DNA of 6,392 bases from Acidobacteriaceae bacterium (GTDB lineage: Bacteria; Acidobacteriota; Terriglobia; Terriglobales; Acidobacteriaceae): the NCBI GenBank assembly GCA_003135495.1, contig PLBX01000191.1, positions 252 to 6,643 of the forward strand, written 5' to 3'. The position numbers and the translations under genes were made by a program. Below the pieces are notes generated by a model. It was not told the origin of the DNA, did no database searches, and saw only the letters and a program-made list of their open reading frames with translations. The stretch's first letter is position 1; each line of letters opens with the position of its first letter. Below, in pieces: positions 1 through 6,294 of this stretch.

Positions 1-17
1 GCAAAAAAATTTACCCA

Positions 18-560
18 TTACGAAATCGGCCGCCGCTCGCGCCTCGCCGGCGCCGTCGACTTATAACTTCCCGGATACACCACCACCGAACGTCTTCCAC
101 CCTCGCCATCGCTCTCGGTACGCAAATCTTTTTCTTCACGCAGCGCCAAGTGGACGATTCGCCGCTCCCGCGATGACATCGGCCCAAACCGGTACGGCTC
201 GCTCGTCCGCCGCACCTGTTCCGCAGCCACCCGCGCGGCAAGTTGCAGCTCATCAATTCGCATCGCGCGAAAATTCTTGCAGTCAAACCAGATCTTTTCG
301 TGCTCGCTGCCTTGTAGATGCAACACCTCTGAAGCGAGCAACTCAAACGATCGCAGCAATTCGCCGCCCCGGTCCAGCAAGAGCGAAGAATCCGGTCCCG
401 CAAACTCCACCAGAATTTCCGGATGCTCCCACTCGCGATTCTGCGCGATCGGCGGATCGACCGTAATCCTGTATTTCAACTTAAACCCGCCATTCGAAAT
501 AACGTTCTGCAGAAATTCACCAATCTGTTTCGCAGCAGCAACTTTGTCAGTGATCGGCAT
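18..560 (-). CDS. KhpB/Jag-like R3H-domain RNA-binding protein
   Basis: A 180-residue cytoplasmic protein, probably a single-stranded nucleic-acid binder of the KhpB (Jag/EloR) type, a family linked to RNA regulation and cell elongation and usually encoded just after yidC, as here. The C-terminal R3H domain (about 98-162) is clear: RIDELQLAARVAAEQVRRT, then SSRERRIVHLAL with the R-xxx-H pair R133/H137, then the conserved acidic stretch and final strand RRSVVVYP. Residues about 28-95 look like a KH fold, but its G-x-x-G loop is replaced by LDRG (62-65). The N-terminal Jag_N domain seen in longer Firmicute proteins is absent. The ATG is preceded by GAGAA (572-568) with a 7-nt spacer. The tail after residue 165 is basic and probably disordered. 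The family is secure. Because the KH part is degenerate I leave the symbol blank; jag or khpB would be the usual name. Confidence 0.85.
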   Translation of the reverse strand: MPITDKVAAAKQIGEFLQNVISNGGFKLKYRITVDPPIAQNREWEHPEILVEFAGPDSSLLLDRGGELLRSFELLASEVLHLQGSEHEKIWFDCKNFRAMRIDELQLAARVAAEQVRRTSEPYRFGPMSSRERRIVHLALREEKDLRTESDGEGGRRSVVVYPGSYKSTAPARRERRPIS

Positions 561-563
561 AAG

Positions 564-725
564 TAAGTTCTCAGCTGTCAGTTCTCAGCTCTCAGTAAAA
601 GCCAAGGGCCTTCAGAATTTGCGTCAAGGTATCGCTTCAGCAATACCGATTCTTCTTCGAAAAATTCGCTCTTCGAGATAACCGCGGTTCAGCGCTGGAT
701 TTAACTGACAGCTGATAGCTGACAG
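564..725. repeat. Opposed degenerate 7-bp tandem arrays in yidC-jag gap
   Basis: On the + strand, 564-598 reads as five 7-bp units: taagttc, tcagctg, tcagttc, tcagctc, tcagtaa. At 704-725 the same unit appears in the opposite orientation: actgaca, gctgata, gctgaca, gct. The two arrays share an exact 13-bp inverted repeat, tcagctgtcagtt at 571-583 and its complement at 703-715. About 105 bp lie between the arrays, including a hairpin at 628-647 (stem ggtat/atacc plus gc/gc around loop ttca) and the palindrome aaccgcggtt at 680-689. The right array stops directly against the yidC stop codon (728-726). The left array reaches to within 3 bp of the jag start. The layout resembles a REP-type or non-coding miniature element. 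I recall similar heptad arrays from Acidobacteriota intergenic regions but could not search for them. Confidence 0.7.
568..572 (-). promoter_or_regulatory. jag ribosome-binding site within repeat
   Basis: GAGAA on the minus strand lies 7 nt before the jag ATG (560). It is the best Shine-Dalgarno-like match there, and it spans the junction of two heptad units of the adjacent repeat array. Confidence 0.5.
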
Positions 726-2525
726 CTACTTCTCTTTCTTCCGCGCCCGCTTCGCCATCATCTCCCTCATCTCGCGCCCGAGGGACGTGCGATTCATGAC
801 CGATTGCTGCACGATTCCAATCAGCTGTCCCGCGGACCAGTACAGTCCCAGCCCCGCCGGCAAATTCCAGCTCATAATCCCCAGCATTCCCGGCATCATC
901 ACATTCATCATCTTCTGCTGCGCTGGATCCATCCCCGCCTGCGGCGTCATGCGCTGCATGATCAGCATCGTCACAATAATTGCGACCGGCAAGATATGCC
1001 ACGGATCGGGCGCTGAAAGATCGTGCACCCACATCCACGGCGCATGCCGCAAATCCATTGCCACATTCAGCATGCGATAGTATGCAAAAAGGAACGGCAT
1101 CTGAATCACCAGCGGCAAACATCCTCCCGCCGGATTCACGCCTTCCTTCTTATACAACTCCGATATCTCCGCGTTCATCTCCGCTTTTCGCGGATCGCGC
1201 AAACTATATTTCTTGTATTTTTCCTGGATCGACTTGATCTGCGGCGCCACGCGCTGCATCTTCAACATCGACTTCATCTGCGCCAGCCGCAGCGGCAGTA
1301 ATGCCAGATTGATAATCAAAGTCTGCAGCAGAATCGCCCAACCCCAGTTTGGGACGATATGGTTGTACATCCACTTCAGCCACAAGAATAATGGACGCGC
1401 GATAATCCCTAACCAGCCAAAGTCGATGATCGCCCGCAAATCAGGCTCTGCTCCCGTTATCCCCGGGACCGGTACCGCTTCCAGATCCGACAACGCCTTT
1501 GGCCCCACATATATCCGCTCTTCAGTCGGCCCCTTCACGTTGCCGACCGCCGCGCCCAGCACGTCAACTTTGTCCATCTGCTTGTTGTTGGCGTCGGAAG
1601 AGTTGTGCGGAATCTCAATCGTGTTATGCAGCGTCACCATCGCCGCGCTCTGCGGAGTTTGCGGCAGAAACACCGCCGCGAAATATTGATCCGCTACTCC
1701 AGCCCAGTTGAATGGCCCCTGAAGCGTCCCGCTCCCGCTGATCTTTTTAATCGCCAGCCGCTCGACCTTGTCGTCGTACTGATAAAGGATTTGCTCCGTT
1801 GCGTATTGCCGACCCGTTAAATCCGAGCCGAACCCTGCCGGCCACATCGGAAGCGCCGCCACCGGCGAATCTTTCTGCGTAACCGCAGTATTGACCGCCA
1901 CAACATAACTGCTGCGATCAAATTTAAAACGCTTCTGCATCGAAACGTCGCCATCGCTGTAACTAAAATTAATTTCCGAAGGTGCCGCCCCTCCCGCGCC
2001 AGATTCTACATACAGCACCGAGTTCAATTTATTCCGCAACCCTTCGTCGTAAGTCCACAACGACAGCGGATAGCCATACTTTTCGGCCGCAGCATGATTG
2101 ACCAACTCCAGCTGCCCGTCCTTGTCATCGGTGTATTTCTTGAGCACCCAAGATTTGACCTGCCCGCCGCGATTGGTAAACACGATGCGATAGACGTCAT
2201 TCTCAATCACCGTCTCCGCTTCGGTAGTAGCCTGCTGAACCCCTTGCGTAGCGGCGGACGCACTCGTCCGCCCCGCAGCATGCACCACGCCAGCATTCTG
2301 CAAATCTTGCGCACCAGAATTAGTGGGACTTACCGGAGGAACTTGCGCCTGGTTGGAACTCGCCTGCGAACTCTCGCGCGAACTTTCCTGCTTAGCCGGA
2401 GGCTGCGGCCCATACTTCTTCAACAGCGGCTGGAACAGCATGATGACCAGAAATGTCAGCGCAAATACCAACAGCAGCTTGCGCTCCATCCCGGGTTCTT
2501 GTTGAGGATTCTTAAATTCTGCCAA
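726..2525 (-). CDS. yidC: Membrane protein insertase YidC
   Basis: YidC/Oxa1/Alb3 insertase of 599 residues that inserts and folds inner-membrane proteins alone or with SecYEG. The order is the Gram-negative one: TM1 (about 15-33), a Gln/Ser/Ala-rich linker (about 41-105), a large periplasmic domain (about 107-350), then the conserved core. Core helices lie near 394-413, 468-488, 509-525, 540-555 and 556-577, with signatures NWGWAILL, LLPLRLAQMKSMLKMQ, NPAGGCLPLVIQMPFLFAYY and LPAGLGLYWSAGQL. A charged cytoplasmic hairpin covers 423-463, and the basic tail ends ARKKEK. E. coli YidC is 548 residues, so the extra length is mostly linker and loop. The start is TTG: an in-frame stop lies four codons upstream, and GATGAG sits 8 nt before the TTG. 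The alternative is ATG at codon 13 (2489), which has no clear ribosome-binding site. Asn406 occupies the place where E. coli has the groove arginine R366. Confidence 0.97.
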   Translation of the reverse strand: MAEFKNPQQEPGMERKLLLVFALTFLVIMLFQPLLKKYGPQPPAKQESSRESSQASSNQAQVPPVSPTNSGAQDLQNAGVVHAAGRTSASAATQGVQQATTEAETVIENDVYRIVFTNRGGQVKSWVLKKYTDDKDGQLELVNHAAAEKYGYPLSLWTYDEGLRNKLNSVLYVESGAGGAAPSEINFSYSDGDVSMQKRFKFDRSSYVVAVNTAVTQKDSPVAALPMWPAGFGSDLTGRQYATEQILYQYDDKVERLAIKKISGSGTLQGPFNWAGVADQYFAAVFLPQTPQSAAMVTLHNTIEIPHNSSDANNKQMDKVDVLGAAVGNVKGPTEERIYVGPKALSDLEAVPVPGITGAEPDLRAIIDFGWLGIIARPLFLWLKWMYNHIVPNWGWAILLQTLIINLALLPLRLAQMKSMLKMQRVAPQIKSIQEKYKKYSLRDPRKAEMNAEISELYKKEGVNPAGGCLPLVIQMPFLFAYYRMLNVAMDLRHAPWMWVHDLSAPDPWHILPVAIIVTMLIMQRMTPQAGMDPAQQKMMNVMMPGMLGIMSWNLPAGLGLYWSAGQLIGIVQQSVMNRTSLGREMREMMAKRARKKEK

Positions 2526-2566
2526 ATCAGTGACTCATCTCTTGTTCAATAACTCACGTAGCAATA

Positions 2567-2842
2567 TCACAAAGCCGAGGGTGCCCCATTCATTCGCGTT
2601 TTTTGCGAATGAGTGGGATCCACCGCATCACCCTTCACCACCGGATCCAATCCGCCCTTCGCCAGCGGATGACATCGCAACAGCCGCCACGCCGCCATAC
2701 CCAAGCCGCGAACCGCGCCACAGCGCTCTACCGCTTCCATCGCATACTCCGAACAAGTCGGCACGTATCGGCAGGACACCGGAAGCGACGGCGAAATCCA
2801 ACGCTTGTACGCTCGCAGCATCCAAAGCGCGACAGCCTTCAT
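2567..2842 (-). CDS. yidD: Membrane protein insertion efficiency factor YidD
   Basis: Small YidD-family protein of 91 residues (E. coli 85), an inner-membrane-associated helper thought to assist YidC-dependent insertion. The family core is complete: N-terminal amphipathic helix (about 3-17), [22 protein letters not shown] (16-37) with C24 and C30, G47 in the following helix, and [16 protein letters not shown] (53-68) with C57. The ATG overlaps the rnpA stop as ATGA (2842-2839), and GGTGG lies 4 nt upstream inside rnpA, so translation is probably coupled to rnpA. The yidC start follows 41 bp downstream. Residues about 70-91 lie beyond the conserved core and are encoded largely by an imperfect palindrome (2580-2624), so the tail looks like a repeat-derived extension rather than family sequence. 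Function is inferred from the family and the neighbours. Confidence 0.95.
   Translation of the reverse strand: MKAVALWMLRAYKRWISPSLPVSCRYVPTCSEYAMEAVERCGAVRGLGMAAWRLLRCHPLAKGGLDPVVKGDAVDPTHSQKTRMNGAPSAL
2580..2624. repeat. 45-bp imperfect palindrome at 3' end of yidD
   Basis: Arms cccattcattcgc (2585-2597) and gcgaatgagtggg (2605-2617) pair over 13 bp. There is one non-Watson-Crick position (2589/2613), which is T-G on the + strand and A-C on the transcribed strand. The loop is gtttttt. An outer 4-bp stem, ggtg (2580-2583) with cacc (2621-2624), extends it across an asymmetric internal loop. It lies inside the yidD reading frame and encodes about residues 73-88. No T-tract follows on the minus strand, so it is unlikely to be a simple terminator. 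The size and bulged form resemble REP/BIME-type elements. I recall close wordings (gaatgaatggggcaccc) as dispersed repeats in Acidobacteriota, but this is memory and not a search result. Confidence 0.7.
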
Positions 2843-3288
2843 TTCGCCACCATCTTTTTCGCAATCACTTCGAGGGCTTTTCCAACTTCGTCAAGCACCA
2901 CCGCAAATTCCACTGTGAGCACCGACTTCTTCGGATTGATCACCACATCCACCGCGCCCGCGCCCTTCAGAACCATTCTCCGCTGCCGCACCGCTTCGCG
3001 CAGCCGCCGCTTGATACGGTTCCGTTGCACCGCACCGCCAAGCACTTTTCCCACCGTAAACCCAACGCGCGCGCCTCGATCTGGCAGCTTGCTCTCCGGC
3101 GAATCATTCACCGCCTGCCGCAGATAGAACACGGTCAGGTGCGAGGAAAAGTGCCGCCGCCCTTGCTTATAAACGCGATCAAAGTCGGAATGCTTCAGCA
3201 GACGCGCCGCTCGAGGAAAGCTCGCTCCCGCGCGCTCCTCTGCATTCCGCTTCTGAGCGTCGGCGTTCACCGGCTCACAATCCTGCAC
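2839..3288 (-). CDS. rnpA: Ribonuclease P protein component
   Basis: Protein subunit (C5/P protein) of RNase P. It binds the catalytic RNA and helps recognise the 5' leader of precursor tRNAs in the cytoplasm. Signatures are the N-terminal [22 protein letters not shown] (24-45), the central strand SSHLTVFYL, and the diagnostic [26 protein letters not shown] segment (76-101) with the RNR motif and its basic helix. Length is 149 residues; typical members have about 110-130, and the excess is N-terminal. As written, the start is GTG at 3288 with no visible Shine-Dalgarno. GTG at 3270 has CAGGA 10 nt upstream and would give 143 residues, so the exact start is uncertain. It lies 45 bp after rpmH, the usual neighbour, and overlaps yidD by 4 bp. 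Confidence 0.96.
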   Translation of the reverse strand: MQDCEPVNADAQKRNAEERAGASFPRAARLLKHSDFDRVYKQGRRHFSSHLTVFYLRQAVNDSPESKLPDRGARVGFTVGKVLGGAVQRNRIKRRLREAVRQRRMVLKGAGAVDVVINPKKSVLTVEFAVVLDEVGKALEVIAKKMVAK

Positions 3289-3333
3289 AATAATTAGTAA
3301 TACGATGGCCTTTACTGCCCAATTGTGGGGAAA

Positions 3334-3489
3334 CTAATCGCGGAAACCCGGTGCTACGGAAACACGCTTGCGCCCCTTGGCCCGGCGGCGCGAGAGCACC
3401 GCAGCTCCGCTCTTGGTCTTCATGCGAGTCCGGAACCCGTGCTTCTTCGAGCGCTTGCGCTTGTTAGGTTGAAATGTACGTTTCGGCAT
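3334..3489 (-). CDS. rpmH: 50S ribosomal protein L34
   Basis: A 51-residue, extremely basic protein of the large ribosomal subunit. It begins [20 protein letters not shown], continues [20 protein letters not shown] and ends [11 protein letters not shown]. This matches the L34 consensus, in which KRTFQPN, HGFR-x-RM, the VL-x-RRR-x-KGR block and a final VS/LS are conserved. Length is at the upper end of the family (about 44-51). The ATG at 3489 is preceded by AAGGA with a 6-nt spacer, a strong ribosome-binding site, and the stop is TAG at 3336-3334. It is the first gene of the rpmH-rnpA-yidD-yidC-jag cluster and has its own sigma70-like promoter about 50 bp upstream. The product is certain from the sequence alone. 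Confidence 0.98.
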   Translation of the reverse strand: MPKRTFQPNKRKRSKKHGFRTRMKTKSGAAVLSRRRAKGRKRVSVAPGFRD

Positions 3490-3495
3490 CGAAAA

Positions 3496-3500
3496 TCCTT
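3496..3500 (-). promoter_or_regulatory. rpmH ribosome-binding site
   Basis: AAGGA on the minus strand sits 6 nt before the rpmH ATG. A second purine-rich block, AGGAG, lies a few bases further upstream. The strength of the site fits a highly translated ribosomal protein and fixes the start at 3489. Confidence 0.8.
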
Positions 3501-3537
3501 GCTCCTGATTGAGTCAGCTTACCTGAGGCGAACCGTA

Positions 3538-3567
3538 AGTATAAATGACCGAGAGCAGATGCGGCAA
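3538..3567 (-). promoter_or_regulatory. Predicted sigma70-type promoter of the rpmH operon
   Basis: On the minus strand, TTGCCG (3567-3562) matches the -35 box and TATACT (3543-3538) matches the -10 box, with an 18-bp spacer. Transcription would start near 3531, giving a leader of about 42 nt that contains the strong rpmH ribosome-binding site. It is the best hexamer pair I see in the 148-bp gap between the kinase stop and the rpmH start. It would drive rpmH and probably rnpA, yidD and yidC. This is a motif match, not a mapped start. Confidence 0.6.
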
Positions 3568-3637
3568 ACGGGTGGAGGGGGTTAGAACTTAGCGGGATGA
3601 ATCGGGGTGAGCAATTCTCACATGAAGCGCTAAACGA

Positions 3638-6256
3638 TTACTGCGATTGTGTCTTGGAATCAGAATCCTTAGGCCACTTTGTCGAATAGATCTGTACCAT
3701 GCTTGTATCGCTCATCATGACGAGGCGGCCATCCGACGTGAGACTGGGAAAGCCCACCGTTCCATCGATGCTTGCCGACAACCCATCTAATTTGGCCACT
3801 TGGGTCCAGCTCCCGTCAGGAATTGACAGACGATAGATTCCTGGTTGGTCCCCCAGCATCGCCATGTAGAGCGATTTGCTGTCGCTCGACCAGATCCAAT
3901 ATCCCCACGCAGCCTGGAATTTTATTAGGTCCTTCCAAGTGCTGGACTGCGCCGAGTAGAGCACCATTCGCGGTGGATTCTGCGCGATCGCGACCAGGTA
4001 TTTTCCATCCGGCGACCAGGAGGGCACGTAAAACCCTTCCGATCCATTCATCACGGATATTTTGCGAGTTATGAGATCGAGAACCTTAATGCCGGTGAGC
4101 TGGCCGGGCAGAGGGAAATCGTTGAAGGCAATTGCCTTACCGTCGGGGTACCAACTGGGCGCGACCTCGTTGTGAGCATCCGGGATCAGTTTCTCCGGAC
4201 TTCCGCCATCCACTGAGATTAGATAAAGCTGGTGCCAGTCGGAAAATACAATTCGTTTGCTATCTGGCGACCACTGCGGCATTGAGGAAAAGATATCCGT
4301 CAATTGACGTTTCTCGCTTCCATCTAATTTGCTGCGCCAAAGGTGATGCCTGGGGTAGTCGACGTATGCCATCCACTTTTTGTCAGGCGAGATGACGAAT
4401 GACGAGGCGGGCAAGCCATCCAAGAAAGGAACGAACAATTTACTTTTTGGATCATAGACACGCAACGCGCCTTGCCCGATGCGGCCGATCATAAACAGCC
4501 CTGAGCTATCGCGGATTGGAGTGGCCCACGAAACGTCTAGTTGGCCTCCTGTAAGGCGCGCGGCAGTAGGTTTTTTCCAGAACTCAAACCATCGAGGCTC
4601 AATAAGTTCGTACAAGTTGCTAGTTCCATCGCGGCGCGAGACGAAGACAAAATGTTTCCCATCCGGCGTCCACTGTCCTTCCTCCTGATCGGCATCCTCT
4701 GGCCAATCGAGCATGAGACGATGCGGGTTGCTGCCGTCGGCGTTTAATTCCCAGATTTTGGGTGAATCAGCCGAAGCACCTCCGACATTTACGTTGTCCC
4801 CAAGAACCGTGACACGAATGTGGCGCGAGTCGGGAGAAAAATACGCAGCGTCGAGGCGTTTTGGTGCTTCCCATATCTTTTTCTGATTTGAGCCGTCGCG
4901 GTCGCTGAGAGAAATAGATTTCAAATCGACATAGACGATAGAACGGCCATCGGGAGACCAATGAGCGCTACGAGCAATTTGACTACGCACCATCCTCGGA
5001 TAGCCGCCGAGAACGGGAACGGACCAAATCGATCCTCTTGCCGTCTCGTCATCAGGGTCGGGTTTTAAGGCAAGCATCTCCGAGCCATCAGGAGAAATGT
5101 CCAGAATTCTCGTTCCCGCTAAAGACGCTCGCATGGCCGCCGTGGACCCACCCTTAACGGACATTTCGACGGGGATGCCTTGACTCTGAAAGTAGAGTCG
5201 CGACCCGTCGGTGACGATTGGGCCATCTTTGAGTTCAGGAGAAGAAGTGATCTGCTCCGAATTGAGCGGACCCGAAACGTGTGTAGTTGCATTAATACCG
5301 AAGAGCAGAAAAAGAAGCAGCAGAGCAACGATCGCAACCGTTAGAATCCATATTGACTTGGTACGCGAAGCGAATGCGGGCATTTGTTTCACGGGCGTCG
5401 ACTGCGACGATTGTCGCTTGAGCCGCCGGAGGTCAATCAACAAGTCGTTGGCGGATTGATATCTGTCGCCCCGGTCTTTTTCGAGGGCCTTGCCAACGAT
5501 GCGTTGCAGTTCGTCGGGTATCTCGGGATTCAGCGAACTGACCGGTTTAGGTTCGCCCCGCAGTATGTCCGCAATCACCGAGGCAGACGATTCGCCGCTG
5601 AATGCATGCCGCCCCGTCGCCATCTCGTACAAGACCGCGCCGAAAGAGAAAACATCGCTACGCGCATCTACATCCTTGTCCTGCACTTGTTCGGGAGACA
5701 TGTAAGCAATGGTCCCAACAATCTGTCCTCGTGTGGTGAGTGAGCCTGAGAGAGTGGCTGCATTATCGGTTCCCGGACCGTCAAGGCGGACGCGTTTTGC
5801 TAAACCAAAGTCCAGGACCTTGGCATCGCCGCGGCTGGTTACAAAGATGTTCAGCGGCTTAAGGTCGCGGTGCACTATTCCTTTCTCGTGTGCCGATTGG
5901 AGAGCATCCGCTATCTGCAAGGCCAGATTGAGAAATATTTCCAGTGGCAACGGCCGTCCGCCAATCCTTGTTTGCAATGTCTGTCCTTCCAACAACTCCA
6001 TTGCGATGAAGGATTGGCCATCCTGCTCTCCAATGTCGTGGATCGTGCATATATTCGGGTGGTTCAAAGCGGAGGCGGCCTGCGCCTCTCTCCGGAAACG
6101 GGCGATGGTTTGTGGATCGCGAGCAACATCCGTGGGCAGGAACTTCAAGGCCACCAAGCGGTGTAAGCGTGTGTCCTCGGCTTTGTAGACCACACCCATT
6201 CCGCCGTCTCCCAGCTTTTCAAGCACGCGGTAAAAGGATATGGTTTGACCAATCAT
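3638..6256 (-). CDS. Membrane Ser/Thr protein kinase with TolB-like beta-propeller sensor
   Basis: An 872-residue PknB-type kinase, expected to phosphorylate Ser/Thr in cytoplasmic partners in response to an outside signal. The kinase domain (about 9-280) has every key residue: Gly loop LGDGGMGVVYKA (15-26), K38 in VALK, E57, HRDLKPLN (129-136) with D131 and N136, DFG (149-151), an activation loop rich in Thr/Ser, SPE (187-189), D201 and R265. R130 before the catalytic Asp makes it an RD kinase, so activation-loop phosphorylation is likely. One TM helix (about 302-320) follows. Residues about 340-860 carry repeated SPDG-type turns at 387, 433, 473, 529, 622, 662, 702, 747, 789 and 839, typical of TolB/WD40-like (PD40) propellers, predicted periplasmic. 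ATG at 6256 opens MIGQTISFYR, the usual start for such kinases. There is no Shine-Dalgarno, and a promoter lies just upstream. Signal and substrates are unknown. Confidence 0.95.
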   Translation of the reverse strand: MIGQTISFYRVLEKLGDGGMGVVYKAEDTRLHRLVALKFLPTDVARDPQTIARFRREAQAASALNHPNICTIHDIGEQDGQSFIAMELLEGQTLQTRIGGRPLPLEIFLNLALQIADALQSAHEKGIVHRDLKPLNIFVTSRGDAKVLDFGLAKRVRLDGPGTDNAATLSGSLTTRGQIVGTIAYMSPEQVQDKDVDARSDVFSFGAVLYEMATGRHAFSGESSASVIADILRGEPKPVSSLNPEIPDELQRIVGKALEKDRGDRYQSANDLLIDLRRLKRQSSQSTPVKQMPAFASRTKSIWILTVAIVALLLLFLLFGINATTHVSGPLNSEQITSSPELKDGPIVTDGSRLYFQSQGIPVEMSVKGGSTAAMRASLAGTRILDISPDGSEMLALKPDPDDETARGSIWSVPVLGGYPRMVRSQIARSAHWSPDGRSIVYVDLKSISLSDRDGSNQKKIWEAPKRLDAAYFSPDSRHIRVTVLGDNVNVGGASADSPKIWELNADGSNPHRLMLDWPEDADQEEGQWTPDGKHFVFVSRRDGTSNLYELIEPRWFEFWKKPTAARLTGGQLDVSWATPIRDSSGLFMIGRIGQGALRVYDPKSKLFVPFLDGLPASSFVISPDKKWMAYVDYPRHHLWRSKLDGSEKRQLTDIFSSMPQWSPDSKRIVFSDWHQLYLISVDGGSPEKLIPDAHNEVAPSWYPDGKAIAFNDFPLPGQLTGIKVLDLITRKISVMNGSEGFYVPSWSPDGKYLVAIAQNPPRMVLYSAQSSTWKDLIKFQAAWGYWIWSSDSKSLYMAMLGDQPGIYRLSIPDGSWTQVAKLDGLSASIDGTVGFPSLTSDGRLVMMSDTSMVQIYSTKWPKDSDSKTQSQ

Positions 6257-6265
6257 TCGAGGCGA

Positions 6266-6294
6266 ATCTTACGTGGGCGAAATAGGCAAGTCAA
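6266..6294 (-). promoter_or_regulatory. Predicted kinase promoter, probably leaderless
   Basis: On the minus strand, TTGACT (6294-6289) and TAAGAT (6271-6266) are separated by exactly 17 bp. Only 9 nt (TCGCCTCGA) lie between the -10 box and the kinase ATG, so transcription should begin within about 0-3 nt of the start codon. No Shine-Dalgarno sequence precedes the ATG, which agrees with a leaderless message. The -35 box matches the consensus at 5 of 6 bases and the -10 at 4 of 6. Confidence 0.55.

Noticed and set aside
3..29. Possible terminator after jag: weak stem (14-19 with 24-29) then seven T on the minus strand
   Set aside because: The stem has six positions with one mismatch and overlaps the jag stop. 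The window ends right there, so it cannot be judged.
564..725. CRISPR array
   Set aside because: The units are 7 bp and directly tandem, with no unique spacers of 25-40 bp.
637..1122. 161-codon open frame on the minus strand inside yidC
   Set aside because: It is an alternative frame of the yidC core, with compositionally odd Ala/Asp/Glu-rich sequence and no family match.
2527..2538. Three-codon open frame (ATG AGT CAC TGA) ending 1 nt before the yidC TTG start
   Set aside because: A possible leader peptide, but so short that chance explains it. There is no attenuator structure to support it.
2530..3297. 255-codon open frame on the + strand, opposite yidD and rnpA
   Set aside because: It runs antisense to two certain genes. 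Its His/Pro/Arg/Ser-rich translation is typical of the complement of GC-rich coding DNA and has no recognisable domain.
3607..3621. Hairpin gtgag-caatt-ctcac after the kinase stop, possible terminator
   Set aside because: The stem is only 5 bp, it is not GC-rich, and no T-run follows on the minus strand.
3490..3637. Replication origin, since rpmH often lies beside dnaA and oriC
   Set aside because: There is no DnaA-box cluster (TTATCCACA or close variants), no dnaA gene, and the upstream gene is a kinase.
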